This document shows, one piece after another, positions 22,042-33,459 of a DNA stretch of 64,000 bases. The stretch lies in assembly GCA_036925085.1 (NCBI GenBank), contig JAUPFP010000020.1, positions 3,863,495 through 3,927,494 on the forward strand, given 5' to 3'. Position 1 is the first letter of the stretch, and each line of letters starts with the position of its first letter. The stretch is from Brachycybe producta (lineage: Eukaryota; Arthropoda; Diplopoda; Playtdesmida; Andrognathidae). The translations under genes were made by a program, and so were the position numbers. The notes beneath the pieces are model-generated. The model made no database searches. It saw only the letters and a list, made by a program, of their open reading frames with translations, and was not told where the DNA came from.

Positions 22042-22727
22042 GGTCCAATTATAAAGGAACGTGAAGACTACAGGACGAGCCCGACACTAGCCCTAGGAAA
22101 AAGTCTTTTCAATTATATTAGCGTGTGGCGGAGCCGGGACGAGCTATAACTCACTCGTAACATTTAGAGCTGTCAACGGTTCGGAACCAGTAGAATCGGT
22201 TCGCTAATCACTTGAACTGATAGAACTGGTTCCGACTGGTTGTACCTTTTGCTACCTCTAAAGCCTTATGCGCTGCACAAACCTGCTAATGTACATTGAG
22301 AAATGGTTCTGATCAGTATATTGATCTTGACGAACCGGTTCAAACGCATTAGCAGATTTGCACATAATTTGCTGTGCAAGTCTACTAATGCATATTGGGA
22401 ACAGCTTCATCAAGATCGAACCTATCAGAACTGGTTTCCAAAAAATCGCGAACTGCGAACCGATTAAACCGGTTCCGAACCAAAATAAGAGACGGTTCAG
22501 TTCTACCCGCTGCCACCCTCTAGTGACATAACAATGTGATGTCGACGAGAACTGAAAGAGATTCAGAAAAAATATCGTTAGCGACGGAAGTTGAGCGAGA
22601 TCCAATCGTGGAACGGACAAGCTCAGTGTCAATATAAACAGTTCTCTTAAAAAACTTTTGAACGATATTTTCCTAGTTTTCGGCTCGGGTTCGTCCCTTA
22701 GTCTTCACGTTCCTATATAATTGGACC
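22042..22727. mobile_element. Long inverted-repeat element, about 690 bp
   Basis: GGTCCAATTATAAAGGAACG, TGAAGACTA and GACGAGCCCG at 22042-22083 are mirrored by 22686-22727. The interior contains repeated GAACCGGTT / GAACCAGT words and a second inner dyad around GCATTAGCAGATTTGCA. ORFs here cross the arms and are not supported. Confidence 0.7.
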
Positions 22728-23101
22728 TTAACTAGGCCATTCTTGACTGCATTTTTACGTTACTGATCTATCTACCCTAACTAAGTAGTGAGCCGCGCAT
22801 ACACTTGACCAATAGCTGAAAGGTCAGTCGAATGTTATTAACAGTCGTAATTTCTAAAAAAAAGATAAACGATAAAATGAAAAGAAAAAAAAAATACAAA
22901 TTCGTAATATTGAAATTTAGAACGAAACAGTATGCTTTCGTAATGTTTATGAACATAACCTCCAATTGGGGTGGGGGGTCCTACTTCAAACTGCATACAT
23001 CGTTAACACACGCAAATATGACCTGAGCACTTACTGGTTTTAAAATTCGACATTTCTTTATAAAAGAATTTAGCGATAAATAGTTCGTACATGATGAACC
23101 C

Positions 23102-26021
23102 TCACAACAAATTCGGAAGGTTTGTCGGAACGATTCCTTGTTTGTATTTCGATATTATGTATATGAGATGCATCTGTAAGGAAGGTAGTAGCTCGGGAGG
23201 CGTTTCTTTTAAACCCGGAAGCAACGACAGTAGAAAATGCTCCAGAGAATCCTGTTTCTTATTTCGAAGTTGAGAAGCAATCGTTTTCATCGCTGCCTCG
23301 TTCTTGGTTAGCAAAAGACTTGTTTGATGCAATTGCTGTAATATACAGTAATCGAGTTCTAACGTGGACTGTTGTCCGCGCAACGTCGAAGAGTCCGGCT
23401 CGACATCGTACGTAACGGAATGTCCCGGCGAATCTCCGTCGAAAGATTGTTCTTCCAGCGAGAGCAAATCCCGTTTTATGTCGCACGGCAGAGACGGTTC
23501 TTCGTGGATTTCGATGGATCTGCTCTCTTCCGGGATTTCGATGGACCTACTCTCTTCGGGGATTTCGATGGACCGGCTCTCTTCGTTGATTTCGATAGAT
23601 CTACTCTCTTCGGTGATCATCTCACCTTGAAAACTATACTGCGATTGGTCGTTAATTTCTTCGATTTCTGCCGATTCAGAGTCGTCTTGGTCTTGAGCAT
23701 CTGTCGTATCATCGGCATGATTTTCGATGTTTCTGTTTGAAAGAACAAAAAAATATAAGAAATGTTGCATCAAATTAAGAGTTCCATATCAAAACGTCAA
23801 TAGAACCCTGGATACTTTTATGTTTCGAAACCAACTTTTAAGAAAAATTTGGAAGTGTTGTTTCACGTTATAGACGGGTAGCTCAATCACTTACGGATAA
23901 TTTCATGTTGAAAGTAACCCAACTTTAACAAGATATCAACATGAAAATACTATTAAGTGATTCTGCTACCTTTCTAGCACACTTTCAATCCAAATGCCTC
24001 ATTAGTGTTGGTTCTGAAACGCAGAATAATCAAGAGTTCGTAAATCAGCTGTTTCGGAGGCCCCCCGCGAAGTCCCGGCTTACGGATGGTCGATGCCTTA
24101 CATCATCAGACTTTGAACGGCATGTACCATTTAAAGGTTAATGGTATAAAGTTACTACCGGTACAGAAAGTTTTGTCTCGTCTGATTTTAAGCTTACGGG
24201 CAGTAGATAAAACTTAAGCTGATGTCTAAACTTGTCTAAATGACAGACATTTATAATTGTGGGGGGGGGGGGGTGTGCGAGTTGAATTGAATTGTGGGAT
24301 TGGTGGCACATCATCACTCTCGTAACCAACCGTTGATGGATTTCAACTTACAACTAAAAGTTGTGCCCTTGTTTGACGACTAGTGTTGACAGCTTTTTTT
24401 TTTACCGTACACAGTATTAAGTAGTGACCCACCTTTGAGACTCCATCGGTGAGATTAGGAACTTCAACTGCTCGAAATACGACCAACGAATATACTCTTT
24501 GCCGTCTTCCACTTTTCGCAATTGTTTGCGGAATGTATCCCTTAGGTTGCGCCAACGATATGACACATGTTGCGCTGCAAGAAAATAAAACATTAATGCG
24601 AGGTTTTAGTAACGTAACGTTGAAGAAAACGTTAAACACATAAGCATTTACTGATACGAATCAGTCAACTCGAATTAAGTTTTAACCTTTGGATGGATAA
24701 CAGCCATACATTTTTCATAATTCAGCACAAAATAATGTGTTACTAAAGAACAAAAATGTTAGAGCTGCCAATCGATACATGTGTCGCAACATCTATGGCA
24801 ATGTTTTGCAACAAGTTGTTTGTAAACGTGTTGGGTGTGAACGTCAAACGTTTAAATGGTTGCACATTGAGACTCAATGGACCATAGTTTGCATGTGTTG
24901 CTTCAAGATACAAACGCTTACAACAGAAACTCGATAAACATGTGTCGTAACACCTGTATACAAAGTTGTGCAACAAGTTTTTGCTGAGTGTAAGCAACTT
25001 TAAGCTTCCAAGCCTTAGCAGGTGACTTATTGTGGCAAACGGATGTAGAAATGTTTTCTAGGCAGCTCTTTAAGGGGCCAAGCGACCACGTGGGACTCGA
25101 CCATCCTACCAAATAAAGGTTGTCTAACACTAGACCGACTCGAATCCGAAAGGAAAATTCTGGATGGAATAAAAACCAAAGAATCGGAATAGGTAAACCC
25201 ACACTAGTCCTGGACACAGTCACTCTCGGAAAACCGAAATGGGAATGCTAGGGAGCGAATTCGATCAGCATTTTTCCGATTCTGGCCTGGACTCCTGTGC
25301 ATCACCTGATCGGAGCCATACGGCTTCCTGGGGGTGCCGGGGTTCGAATCACTGTTGGAGCATGGTTCTTGTGTTTGCCTTTCATCATTTCTCCGGCACT
25401 ACGGAGTTGACGTAAGGTAAGGTAGCCGGTCGAAAAACACATCTAGCCCAATTCTGTTCCGAATAGCTCATCCGAATCGTCACCATCATCGTTGACCGAC
25501 CTTACACTGCGCGGGACATGGTCCAGGGAAAGAAGAAGATTCTTTCCTCTTCGTCCACTTCTGAAAGGAGTAACATAGGCCAACATATTCCGTCATCGGA
25601 ACTGCTCCGATCCAGTTATTTTACACTGCGATAGTTAAGCACAGACACCTGTGGAATGAGAGAAGAGCATCCGCGCTCGCATATCCCTATGGCATGAGAA
25701 ATTTCCGGTCTAATGTGAAGACACCGACCGGCATGCATCCAGCTCCGCGAGCCGATCTAGTGTGGGACAACCTTTAGACAAACCTTTACTGCCTGAAATA
25801 CTTCCCAATTTACCTGTTGAATTTAGTGCATATGCAATATCATTCCATATGTAACCCATCCGTCTTGAATTCTTGTAGTCGCTTCTTCTCGTATCCCAAA
25901 TCACAGGTGATTTCTTGACTAAATAAATGAGTGCCTGATTGAATGACCTTCGATCTGTTTTAATGATGGCCATCTTGCTTTTAGGGAATGGTTGAAAGCG
26001 GCTCTTTGGCATGTGTTCCAT
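23102..26021 (-). CDS. MADF-BESS domain DNA-binding protein, three exons
   Basis: The exons on the minus strand are 26021..25814, 24574..24433 and 23732..23102. The splice sites are CAACAG|GTAAATTG ... TTTTCTTGCAG|CGCAAC (phase 1) and CAAAG|GTGGGTC ... TTCTTTCAAACAG|AAAC (phase 2). The joined frame is 326 codons plus stop. Residues about 27-115 form a MADF (Myb/SANT-like) domain spread over exons 1 and 2: ALIYLVKKSPVIWD, DYKNSRRMGYIWNDIA, then YRWRNLRDTFRKQLRKVE and YFEQLKFL. Residues about 158-193 hold four copies of the octamer EESRSIEI within an acidic linker. Residues about 280-313 match a BESS motif (HFLLSLLPGL...LPSLQMHLIYII). MADF-BESS proteins such as Adf-1 bind DNA through MADF and interact with other proteins through BESS, acting in the nucleus as transcriptional regulators. 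A TATATA lies about 70 bp upstream of the ATG. The domain call is strong; targets are unknown. A domesticated PIF/Harbinger MADF protein is a formal alternative. Confidence 0.85.
23733..24432 (-). other. Intron 2 of the MADF-BESS gene
   Basis: 700 bp, GT-AG, placed just after the MADF domain. It contains a family-O foldback fragment (about 23875-24030) and a G12 run at 24260-24272. Confidence 0.7.
24575..25813 (-). other. Intron 1 of the MADF-BESS gene
   Basis: 1239 bp, GT-AG, splitting the MADF domain after its first helix region. It contains near-duplicated CATGTGTCG(C/T)AACA words (24778 and 24939) and a possible tRNA-derived segment around 25341. ORFs within it have no recognisable content. 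Confidence 0.7.
25290..25390 (+). repeat. Possible tRNA-derived SINE head
   Basis: GGTTCGAATC at 25341-25350 matches a Pol III B box, within CCGGGGTTCGAATCACTG. The expected A box about 35-50 bp upstream is not clear and no oligo-A/T tail was found. Weak. Confidence 0.2.
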
Positions 26022-26626
26022 GATTATTGTGCGTTTTCGCGTTTGTATTAAACGATCCGAAATCGTTACTTTTTGGTCTAATGTCGCAGTATATATTAAT
26101 CGATTAACAACTTCAATAAATTCTTGCGACTTTTTTTTCTGCTTTTTTTTAAAAAAAAAATCGTTTTAGGAATAAACGCGATGTTGACGCGACAACGCGA
26201 ACGAAAATCGTTTCCGAAATCCCGAAAAATTCTTTTGTATAGGTTTTTATAAGTTCTATTTTTTTCTGCCGCGAGGTGTCGCTTGTTATAAGCGGAATTT
26301 GGCGGAAATGACGAAAATTTTGGTAAAAGTATTCTGATTTTCGGAAGCAAGGTTTTTTTTTTGTTGCGAATCGTAGCGAGTTGTCGATTTCACATACAAC
26401 CAATTCAGATCAGATGCGACAAAATGGCACACATTCAAATATAATTGTATAGTTAATTAATTAATTAATTATGGAGGCCAATGATTGAAACTTATAAAAT
26501 TCTTATAAGTTCTAACCCGATTTCCGCATAGTAAATTCGTAATAATTAAAAAAAAAACATAAAGCTTCCATGCGATAATCATAGATGGCAGCACCATCTC
26601 TTATTGTTGCATAGAAACCCCCCCCC

Positions 26627-26819
26627 TAGGCATCTGTAGGCAGCTTCAGAATTTCTTTATCTCCGCCCTTTTATGAGCGTCAGACCATATATCAACCAAT
26701 TATAAATAAAAAAGGGCGGGGCATGTGCCATCAGCCTCAGTAACACACCAATTAGAAATTGATAACGCTCATAAAAGGGCGGAGCCAAAGAAATTTTGAA
26801 GCTGTCTACAGATACCTGT
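26627..26819. mobile_element. Foldback MITE, family A, copy 2
   Basis: TAGGCATCTGTAGGCAGC and GCTGTCTACAGATACCTGT are the inverted ends, with GCTTCAGAATTTCTTT / AAAGAAATTTTGAAGC arms. A C-run abuts the left end and hides any duplication. Confidence 0.8.
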
Positions 26820-26994
26820 GAAAATCCCCTGTATGAGAATTTAGAATGAAAGAGATAATCGATTTCGAATCGATTCTGAAAAATCGATATTGAAATTTTT
26901 ATTTAAAAAAATTGACTAAAGACAATTTTATTGTTTCTATTGTATTGATTAGAAATTACAAAAGATCATCTTAGGCTTACTTAGAGGTCTTTCA

Positions 26995-27240
26995 GGAGCA
27001 AAATTAAGAAAAATGTTTTAGAAACTAGAAAGGTAGTTCAATCACTTATAAAGGTTATTTTCATGTTTAGATCTTTCAAAATAAACATTTTAATCTAGAC
27101 GATATTTTTAAGTTGTCCATAAAAAGTTTTATTTTGAAAGATACCAGCATGCAATTAGTATTACAATACTTACACTGGAGGCTGGAGCACATTTTCAATT
27201 TCTAGTCAGTGTTTCAGAGTAAATAGTAAGACAATCAGCT
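26995..27240. repeat. Foldback repeat, family O, further copy
   Basis: TTTTAGAAACTAGAAAGGT and AGTTCAATCACTTA with CTTTCAAAATAAACATTTT are followed by TTTTATTTTGAAAGATACC. The following stretch 27241-27829 is AT-rich with T runs and no gene. Confidence 0.6.
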
Positions 27241-27833
27241 GTTCATAAAGCCTCTTGTTTAAATTAGTTTATTTTCCGGTAAAGAGCGAGTTTTTTTTTT
27301 TTTTTTACAAACGTTAGTTTTAGGATAATTTGGGAAATTTCAGACGATTTTGAGAAAATCAATTGTTGAAAAAAAAATCTATTGACTTATTTTGTACATT
27401 GATCAGAATCACCTATTATTAGTTACGTGACAATAAAGCTTTTTTTTTTTCATTTGTCAAAATAAAATTGCTGAGTTTTGAATTTCAAAACCACAAAACT
27501 TTGATGAAAATTATCACAAAGATTTGAATAAACATGATTAGAGTTTTGATAAAATATTAAATTTTATAAAATATTTAAGGAGGATATTCTATCCTTCTTA
27601 TAAGCTTTAAAAAAATTCTCATGGATACGTCCTATTAAAATCGCGGATGCAGGTCTCTTGTTCTTCTCATCTTGGTGGGCAGGGAGGTATTGTTGTAATA
27701 ACCTTCCAGCCACCCCAAGCATGAGGTGAGAACCTGTGTCTATACATTCTTTATATTCTACAGGGTGATTCCAAAACGATAATGTGGAATTCATTACAAT
27801 AAGTTATTATCTGAATGGCTGGGTTACACTAAA

Positions 27834-28487
27834 GCCACTATTACACTAGCAACTTTTAATGCAATAAAATGTGCAATGTGACATGCAACTTCAATGTTTA
27901 TAGTGTGATATGACATAATGACATGCAACTGGATAAAATTTTCCTTTCAACTAGTGTCAAACTCAGTCTCATCGAGTTGAACAGGTTCAATTTTGTCAGA
28001 AAGTTTACTTGGAAAGTGTCTCAAACAACCAATCAGGCTGTTTGCTGGCAATGACATATGTAACATTAAACGAATTCCCGGTTTCATGACTTCCGGTTTA
28101 TGAACTTACTGTTAGTTGATCACAATATGGACACAAACCAAGGGGGGCAAACATTGAAGAAAATCATGTACGATTTTCACTAAGATTCACAGCAGATCGT
28201 GTGGATGAAACCTCATTTTACTTTTTAGCTGCATTTATCTGGATATCCAGAATAAAATTGAAATTTTAAAATTCTGTAAAACGCAGATTAAAAGCAAAAT
28301 GGCTTTCGATACCAAACGAGATTCTCCCGAATGTCGGCCCCTTGATATAAACGAAGTTTTGAAAACTTGATTGGAACTAGGTTGCATAGTTTGATATAGA
28401 AGTTTATTACAAAGTTTTAGTTGCAAGTCACATTGCAAGTTGCATTGCAAATTGAATTGCATTGGAGGTTGCTAGTGTAATACCGGC
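27834..28487. mobile_element. TIR element, family M, copy 1 (about 650 bp)
   Basis: GCCACTATTACACTAGCAAC and GTTGCTAGTGTAATACCGGC are the termini, with longer partly matched arms (TGCAATAAAATGTGCAATG...). It is flanked by TAAA and TTAA. Copies: 42087-42742 (opposite orientation) and 57318-57780 (shorter). Confidence 0.8.
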
Positions 28488-28503
28488 TTAATGACCACAT
28501 TAA

Positions 28504-28872
28504 TTCTGGCACAAATTGATCCCAGCCCACGCACATCCTAGCCCACGCCCACGCATGGGGAAATCTGTAAAACACAGATGGTAGTACTGCGCTGCAAATT
28601 GAACCCAGCTCACGGCCACCCCATGCAGCCTTCATCCACGTGTGGTTTGGTTTGTAGCACGCGCTCAGTTTTCGTGGGTCATGGGTCAGATTTTTGTTTG
28701 TTTAAAGTGACAATGGATATGGAGAAACTAATTTGCCGGGTTCAGGAACATCCAGTTTTTCGACTGGATTCAATATGTGGTGCCTTGTCCTTATGAGCCG
28801 TGGGTTCTATGTGGGCGTGTGCGTGGCCATGAGCTTGGATGTGTGTGGGCTTGGTTCAATTTGCGCCTGGCC
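28504..28872. mobile_element. PIF/Harbinger-like MITE with internal MADF scrap
   Basis: The left end (CTGGCACAAATTGATCCCAG, then CCCACGCACATCC) is mirrored by the right end (GGATGTGTGTGGGCTTGG, then TTCAATTTGCGCCTGG). It is flanked by TAA on both sides (28501-28503 and 28873-28875). A 3-bp TWA duplication is the PIF/Harbinger hallmark, and that superfamily encodes a MADF-type second protein. An extra internal copy of a TIR-like word (AAATTGAACCCAGCTCACG) lies at about 28590. Confidence 0.7.
28713..28796 (+). pseudogene. MADF-domain N-terminal fragment
   Basis: The frame from the ATG reads MDMEKLICRVQEHPVFRLDS and stops after 27 residues. The ExLIxxVxEHPVF pattern is the first helix of a MADF domain (compare ALIYLVKKSPVIWD in the gene at 26021). 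The rest of the domain is absent. It is most simply a remnant of the Harbinger second ORF left inside the MITE. Confidence 0.5.
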
Positions 28873-29249
28873 TAAGTGTAACTCAGACAATTAGATAACA
28901 AAATCCACCTTAGTTACATCTTTAGCCAGAAGATGAAGAATGTGTGCAGAACCACACTATTACAGTAGATTAAACTGAAGTTTTGCTCCCTGATTATCTC
29001 TCATGCATTTGCACCATTATCAGTCACAAAACATACAACTGAACAACATTTACAAGATAATCAGATGTGTGAGTTGCTCCTAGTGCATCAGTGAGTCTCC
29101 ATATTTTGTAGCAATTCACGTGTACACTTTAATTAGCATTCTGCATCATACACTGCTTCAAGCAGAACTTTTCTGATGGCCTAGGCCAGGCTGTAAAAGC
29201 CTTGAATCAACAAAACAATTTTGTGTCCTATCAGTCAAAATGATGAGCT

Positions 29250-29360
29250 GGGCCCTGTTTCACAAAAACACAAGTCTTGTAATACAAGTGAATTCTACAG
29301 AGCCATCTAAAGGACACATGTCGCAAATTCACAATTTGTCATTCCGAATTGTTAATTCGC
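29250..29360. mobile_element. MITE family J, half copy
   Basis: GGCCCTGTTTCACAAAAAC, CTTGTAATACAAGTGAATTC and CTAAAGGACAC match the left arm of the complete J copies; the right arm is missing. Confidence 0.65.
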
Positions 29361-29549
29361 ATATTATTCATAAAAAAAAAACTATGTGTAAATTGTGTGT
29401 GCCACAGAGGATTACGTATAAAAGATACGTTTTGTTTATTTTCCTTTTTTCAACAAAGTTAAAAAAATGAAATTAACGCATTCTATACATCCACTGTTTA
29501 ATATAATTCTTCACTGTTTATTTTCTTAAAATGTTGAAACGAGTCTTAA

Positions 29550-29933
29550 GCCTCGTTTTCACGGCGATATTTCTTTCATGAGAGTAGCTGTCATAAAAGT
29601 TGCGATAGTTCACTCTCACGATTGCGACTGTCTACACGTCTTGAAGTAACGTGATAGTTTTGTCATGACCGTGTGACGTTTACTTCACAGATACCTTTGA
29701 GTCAACAACTGTGTTGCCTATCCCTCCAGAAGCCAAATTTTCCTACAAAGTAGATATTTCCCTATAAGTGGTCACTCAACAACTATTGCTATCGCGACAG
29801 TAGTATAAACTATCTAGTCAAACGAGGTAGTGTGAAAGTGCTATCGCAACAGTGCGATAGTGACTATCATGTGGTGTTCACGATGATAGTTCTCGTCATT
29901 ATTGCGTAAAAACTATCATCGTGAAAACGAGGC
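29550..29933. mobile_element. TIR element, family E, copy 2 (uninterrupted)
   Basis: GCCTCGTTTTCACGGCGATA and TATCATCGTGAAAACGAGGC are the termini; the flanks are TTAA and TTTA. It shares GTGGTCACTCAACAACTATT and CTATCTAGTCAAACGAGGTA with copy 1 and shows the element without the two F insertions. Confidence 0.85.
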
Positions 29934-31230
29934 TTTATACTTAGAACTAGTTAAGTGATTCAGATGATGAATTTGAGTGTTTTGCACGTGAGAAATTGAC
30001 AACATTTCTATTTTTCTTATTTACTTTTATGAAGCATGTGTTATCTACTGTGTCAAATGTTACATTTTATACGAGAGCAAGAGCGTATTTAGGTAGACAC
30101 AGATGTACTTCCTAGCTCAATAATGGCGGTGGGAACAAATGATCTAGAAAACAAGATTAATGTCAATTTTGAATTTTCGTTACAGTGAATATCGAAAATC
30201 AGAACATACTAGTTTTAAATAAAGAAAAACTAATTAAAACTACCTGTTTTCCAAATTCAAAAATGATTTGCACCATTTGGTAAAACCATAAACAAGTCTC
30301 AAATTTAATTACCCTAATCAAACACTTCCCAATTTTATTTGATTACCGGTACAGAACCATTTTATAGTTTTCAAAATATTACAGAACCTCAATAGTAATT
30401 TTACATAATACCGTGTACTGAGTGAGAAAAAATGTCAGGAAAAGTAGATTGATTAAAAACAATAAGATTCAGATTCACTTTTAATTAATAATATTTATAA
30501 AAAAAAAATTGCATGAAAATAACAACACAATTTATGTCTCATTTCATTCTTGAGTTGTGTTGGAATGGTTAAATGTAGACATGCTGTGACTAATTAAATT
30601 AAAATTTAAATTATTTTAAGAAACAATTATAATTATATATTTTTTCCGACGAAATTTAATATATGTTTAATTTTCACGTGGAACCCTTTCTCTTCGCTAA
30701 ACTCCAGGGTTTCACAGAACCCCATTTGGAAAATGCCGCCCTAACCTATTATAACCTAGCTTAGTTATAACTAGTTTGGGAGCACATCTAGCATAACCAC
30801 CCCTCACCAAATTAATTAAACTATACACATGCAATTTTTTTTTTGCATTGAATAACACAAAAAACGCATGCAAAGTTACAACTGACATGAAGGTCTGAGT
30901 AATTTTTAAAGACCCAATTTTTTTTGGGAAAGAAATTTGCCTGTTCGTTTTCAGGAGAGGATGAGTCATTTTTCTATATTTTGGTGACCACTGGTCAATC
31001 ATGTTGATTGGCCAGTTTGGTTTTTACTTGTGTTTTTTGCCCAATCAGAGAATACTGAAAAAACATTCTCAGTATCCTCTTTTTGGGTGTAAAAAGGCTG
31101 TGTTTTTGATATTTATCAAGCATTCTGTAAATAGAAAATCTATGCCCAGTTTGGGATAAACCTCAATAGAAATAATTATAAATAAATTGTTATTATGCTT
31201 TAAAATTGTCAAGTCTTATTTATTAAAACT
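29934..31230. other. Gene-free AT-rich stretch
   Basis: Short ORFs only. One GACCACTGGTCAATCATG dyad-like patch lies near 30986. No mobile element was delimited. Confidence 0.4.
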
Positions 31231-32610
31231 TGTGGATGAAAAGGAGTTGATTTACAAGACATCGGCTGGGACTACGACCAAAATGGGCGCAAGCCAGTCG
31301 AATCAAGGGAGTCAAGCAAATCAACAGAGTCAACCTAAAACATGAAGCGGACAAGACAAGAACCGGCTGACAAGGACCGAAACAAACACACCAGGAACAT
31401 CAAAACAGACAGAGAACTCCTTGGAATAAACCCCAGGGGCCGCTCATCTGATACCAATGTTGGGAGGCGGGCCACATGGGTCATGACGGCCCAAATCCTG
31501 TGAGATCAAAACCGGAACAAGGAAAGAGCATTGCTGTGGCTACACTGACACCTGTAAACAGTCGACGAACCGTTGGCAATGACAGCAACGAAATTTTCTG
31601 AGACTGTCAAGGTTGACAAAATTCACATCTTGCCGAATGGTATGAAGATGGTGCCTATTCACGTAAATGGAGTGGCGCACTATTTTCATTTGGAAAATCT
31701 AACAGAGGAGGCTTTAAACTTCTAAGGGCGCCAATCAGCCCCAAAGTAGTGATGGCCGAAACCGAAACAACTAAGGAAAAGGATGACGGAAAAAAACAAA
31801 GTCAACTTGGAGAGTTGTCAGGGAGTCCAAGCTGCAAAGCGGCAACAAAAGGAAGTCTCCGAGCTACCACGCATTATGTGCATCGAGGTTTCGACAGAAG
31901 GGATCTATAGGGGAACCCAAAGACCTGTGCCAAGATGACCGACATACGGCGGCTGCAAAGAAACAAAAGGGAAGCCGACAAGTTTCTATGCAGCCGAAAT
32001 GCAGGGAATCCGACAAGAAGCCTCAACAAGACTGACATCAAAAAAGGAAATTGAAGTTGGAATCGAAAGTCGTACTATCCATGGGGAGGTCAACTCCAGA
32101 AACCACTGCAAAGTGGGGTCGTCGAGACATTAAAGGAAAATGTCAGAACTAAGCCCTTTAGGGAACAGGAGTTAGTGAAAAGGGAAGTAGCTCCTCCTGT
32201 AAAGAAACAAACAAGAGAACTTTGCAACTGGTCTCAGAAGTTGTAGTATCTATGGGGGATACCAACCAATGGTGTCACTGCAAAGTGGGCTCATCGAAAC
32301 ATCTAAGGTGGATGTCATGATGCAGTCCATATGAAATCAGGTTGCGGTGATGCTAGGAGTAGCTGCGCCTGATAAAGGAGAGGAACATCTTTAAGGAGAA
32401 GAGACGCCTCGAAACGAAAAAACAAATAGGTTCCAAGGTGGAACTAAGAAGGAGCATCTTTATAGGGAAGATGTGAAAACGGAAAAGTGTCAGGGTGGCA
32501 CAAAAGATGATCAGGGAGATCGTCAAAAACGAAAAGGAAATAAGGACAGGGTGTCCAAAAAGGAATTAAAGGAAAAGACACGCGGGAAGGCCAAAAAATA
32601 TCTTATATAA
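31231..32610 (+). pseudogene. Decayed coding-like stretch, possible retroelement gag remnant
   Basis: The base composition changes sharply to purine- and GC-richer sequence. Short frames read like protein but are broken by stops: one with CWEAGHMGHDGPNPVRSK, reminiscent of a degraded CCHC knuckle (GH and the first Cys kept, other Cys lost), and one with KVDKIHILPNGMKMVPIHV and a following NGVAHYFHLENLTEEAL. The segment near 32060-32150 is repeated imperfectly near 32245-32325 (CCACTGCAAAGTGGGGTCGT versus TCACTGCAAAGTGGGCTCAT). No LTRs were found. The function is a guess. Confidence 0.35.
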
Positions 32611-33240
32611 GAAAATATAATTTACTTTTGTGAAACAGAAGACCAATCAAGACTTCTAATCCATTATTCTAATTCATTAGCATATTTTGTAATGGTTGTT
32701 TCTAAAATTCTAAAAAAAAACCTCTGAAAATAAATGTTTTTAACAACTCTTATAAATTTTTACTTGACTTGTGTGTACGGAAATTTTACTGATGATGATG
32801 AGCCATGAAAAATGATGGACCCCTTTGTAGCCTAAACAATAATTTTTATTAGTTTCATAATAAATCTCATGTTGTCTTGTTCTGTACAGAATATTAATAA
32901 GATACCGGATACTTAACACAAACACACACATCACACATATATTATGTTGTTGTTGTTGCATTTCTTTCATGCATTTTCTTTCTTAGCAGTATTTTTTTTT
33001 TCATTCTCAGAGGTATTTTCCCTTGACCTTTTCATGTGATCTTTTTCTCATCCTTTATTTAATGTTATCACGTCCTAAATGCAAAATAAAAAAGCAGACT
33101 GAAAAAGAAAATAAGTTACCCAGGTACATTATGACAAACATTACAGTCCGTAAAAAAAACCTTAATTTTTTACATTACTACAGCATCGGTTTTTTTTTTA
33201 TTCAAACTGTTTCTGAAACATACGGAGCCCTCTAAAGGAC
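32611..33240. other. Gene-free stretch
   Basis: AT-rich, with a GTT microsatellite near 32946 and T runs; no supported ORF. Confidence 0.4.
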
Positions 33241-33255
33241 ATGCGAGATTTTTTT

Positions 33256-33350
33256 TTAAATCTTGACATTTCGGTTTTAATCTCGACATTTCGACTTTAA
33301 TATCGAAATGTCGACTTTTTCCAGAATCTCGACATTTCGTCTTTAATCTC
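33256..33350. repeat. CTCGACATTTCG repeats
   Basis: The word (A/T)CTCGACATTTCG or a one-base variant occurs four times in 95 bp, plus one inverted copy (CGAAATGTCGA). It is preceded by CGGAGCCCTCTAAAGGACAT. Confidence 0.7.
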
Positions 33351-33367
33351 TTTTATTCGGCCATGTT

Positions 33368-33459
33368 AATTATGCCATGTTGCGTGCACCATACTCTAAT
33401 AATGAAATTATTGCAATAATTTAATTATTAGAGTATGGTGCCCACAACATGGCATAATT
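33368..33459. repeat. 92-bp near-perfect hairpin
   Basis: AATTATGCCATGTTG and GCACCATACTCTAATAAT pair with ATTATTAGAGTATGGTGC and CAACATGGCATAATT. Only two short mismatched spots and a small A/T loop interrupt the arms. Confidence 0.85.

Noticed and set aside
21753..22632. ORFs of 72-124 codons on both strands around 22 kb
   Set aside because: They cross the arms of an inverted-repeat element and lack recognisable motifs.
24343..24639. 98-codon minus ORF as an independent gene
   Set aside because: It is the wrong frame over the true middle exon (24574-24433) of the MADF-BESS gene.
25340..25352. tRNA gene suggested by the B-box GGTTCGAATC
   Set aside because: No matching A box, no acceptor stem and no anticodon arm; at most a SINE remnant.
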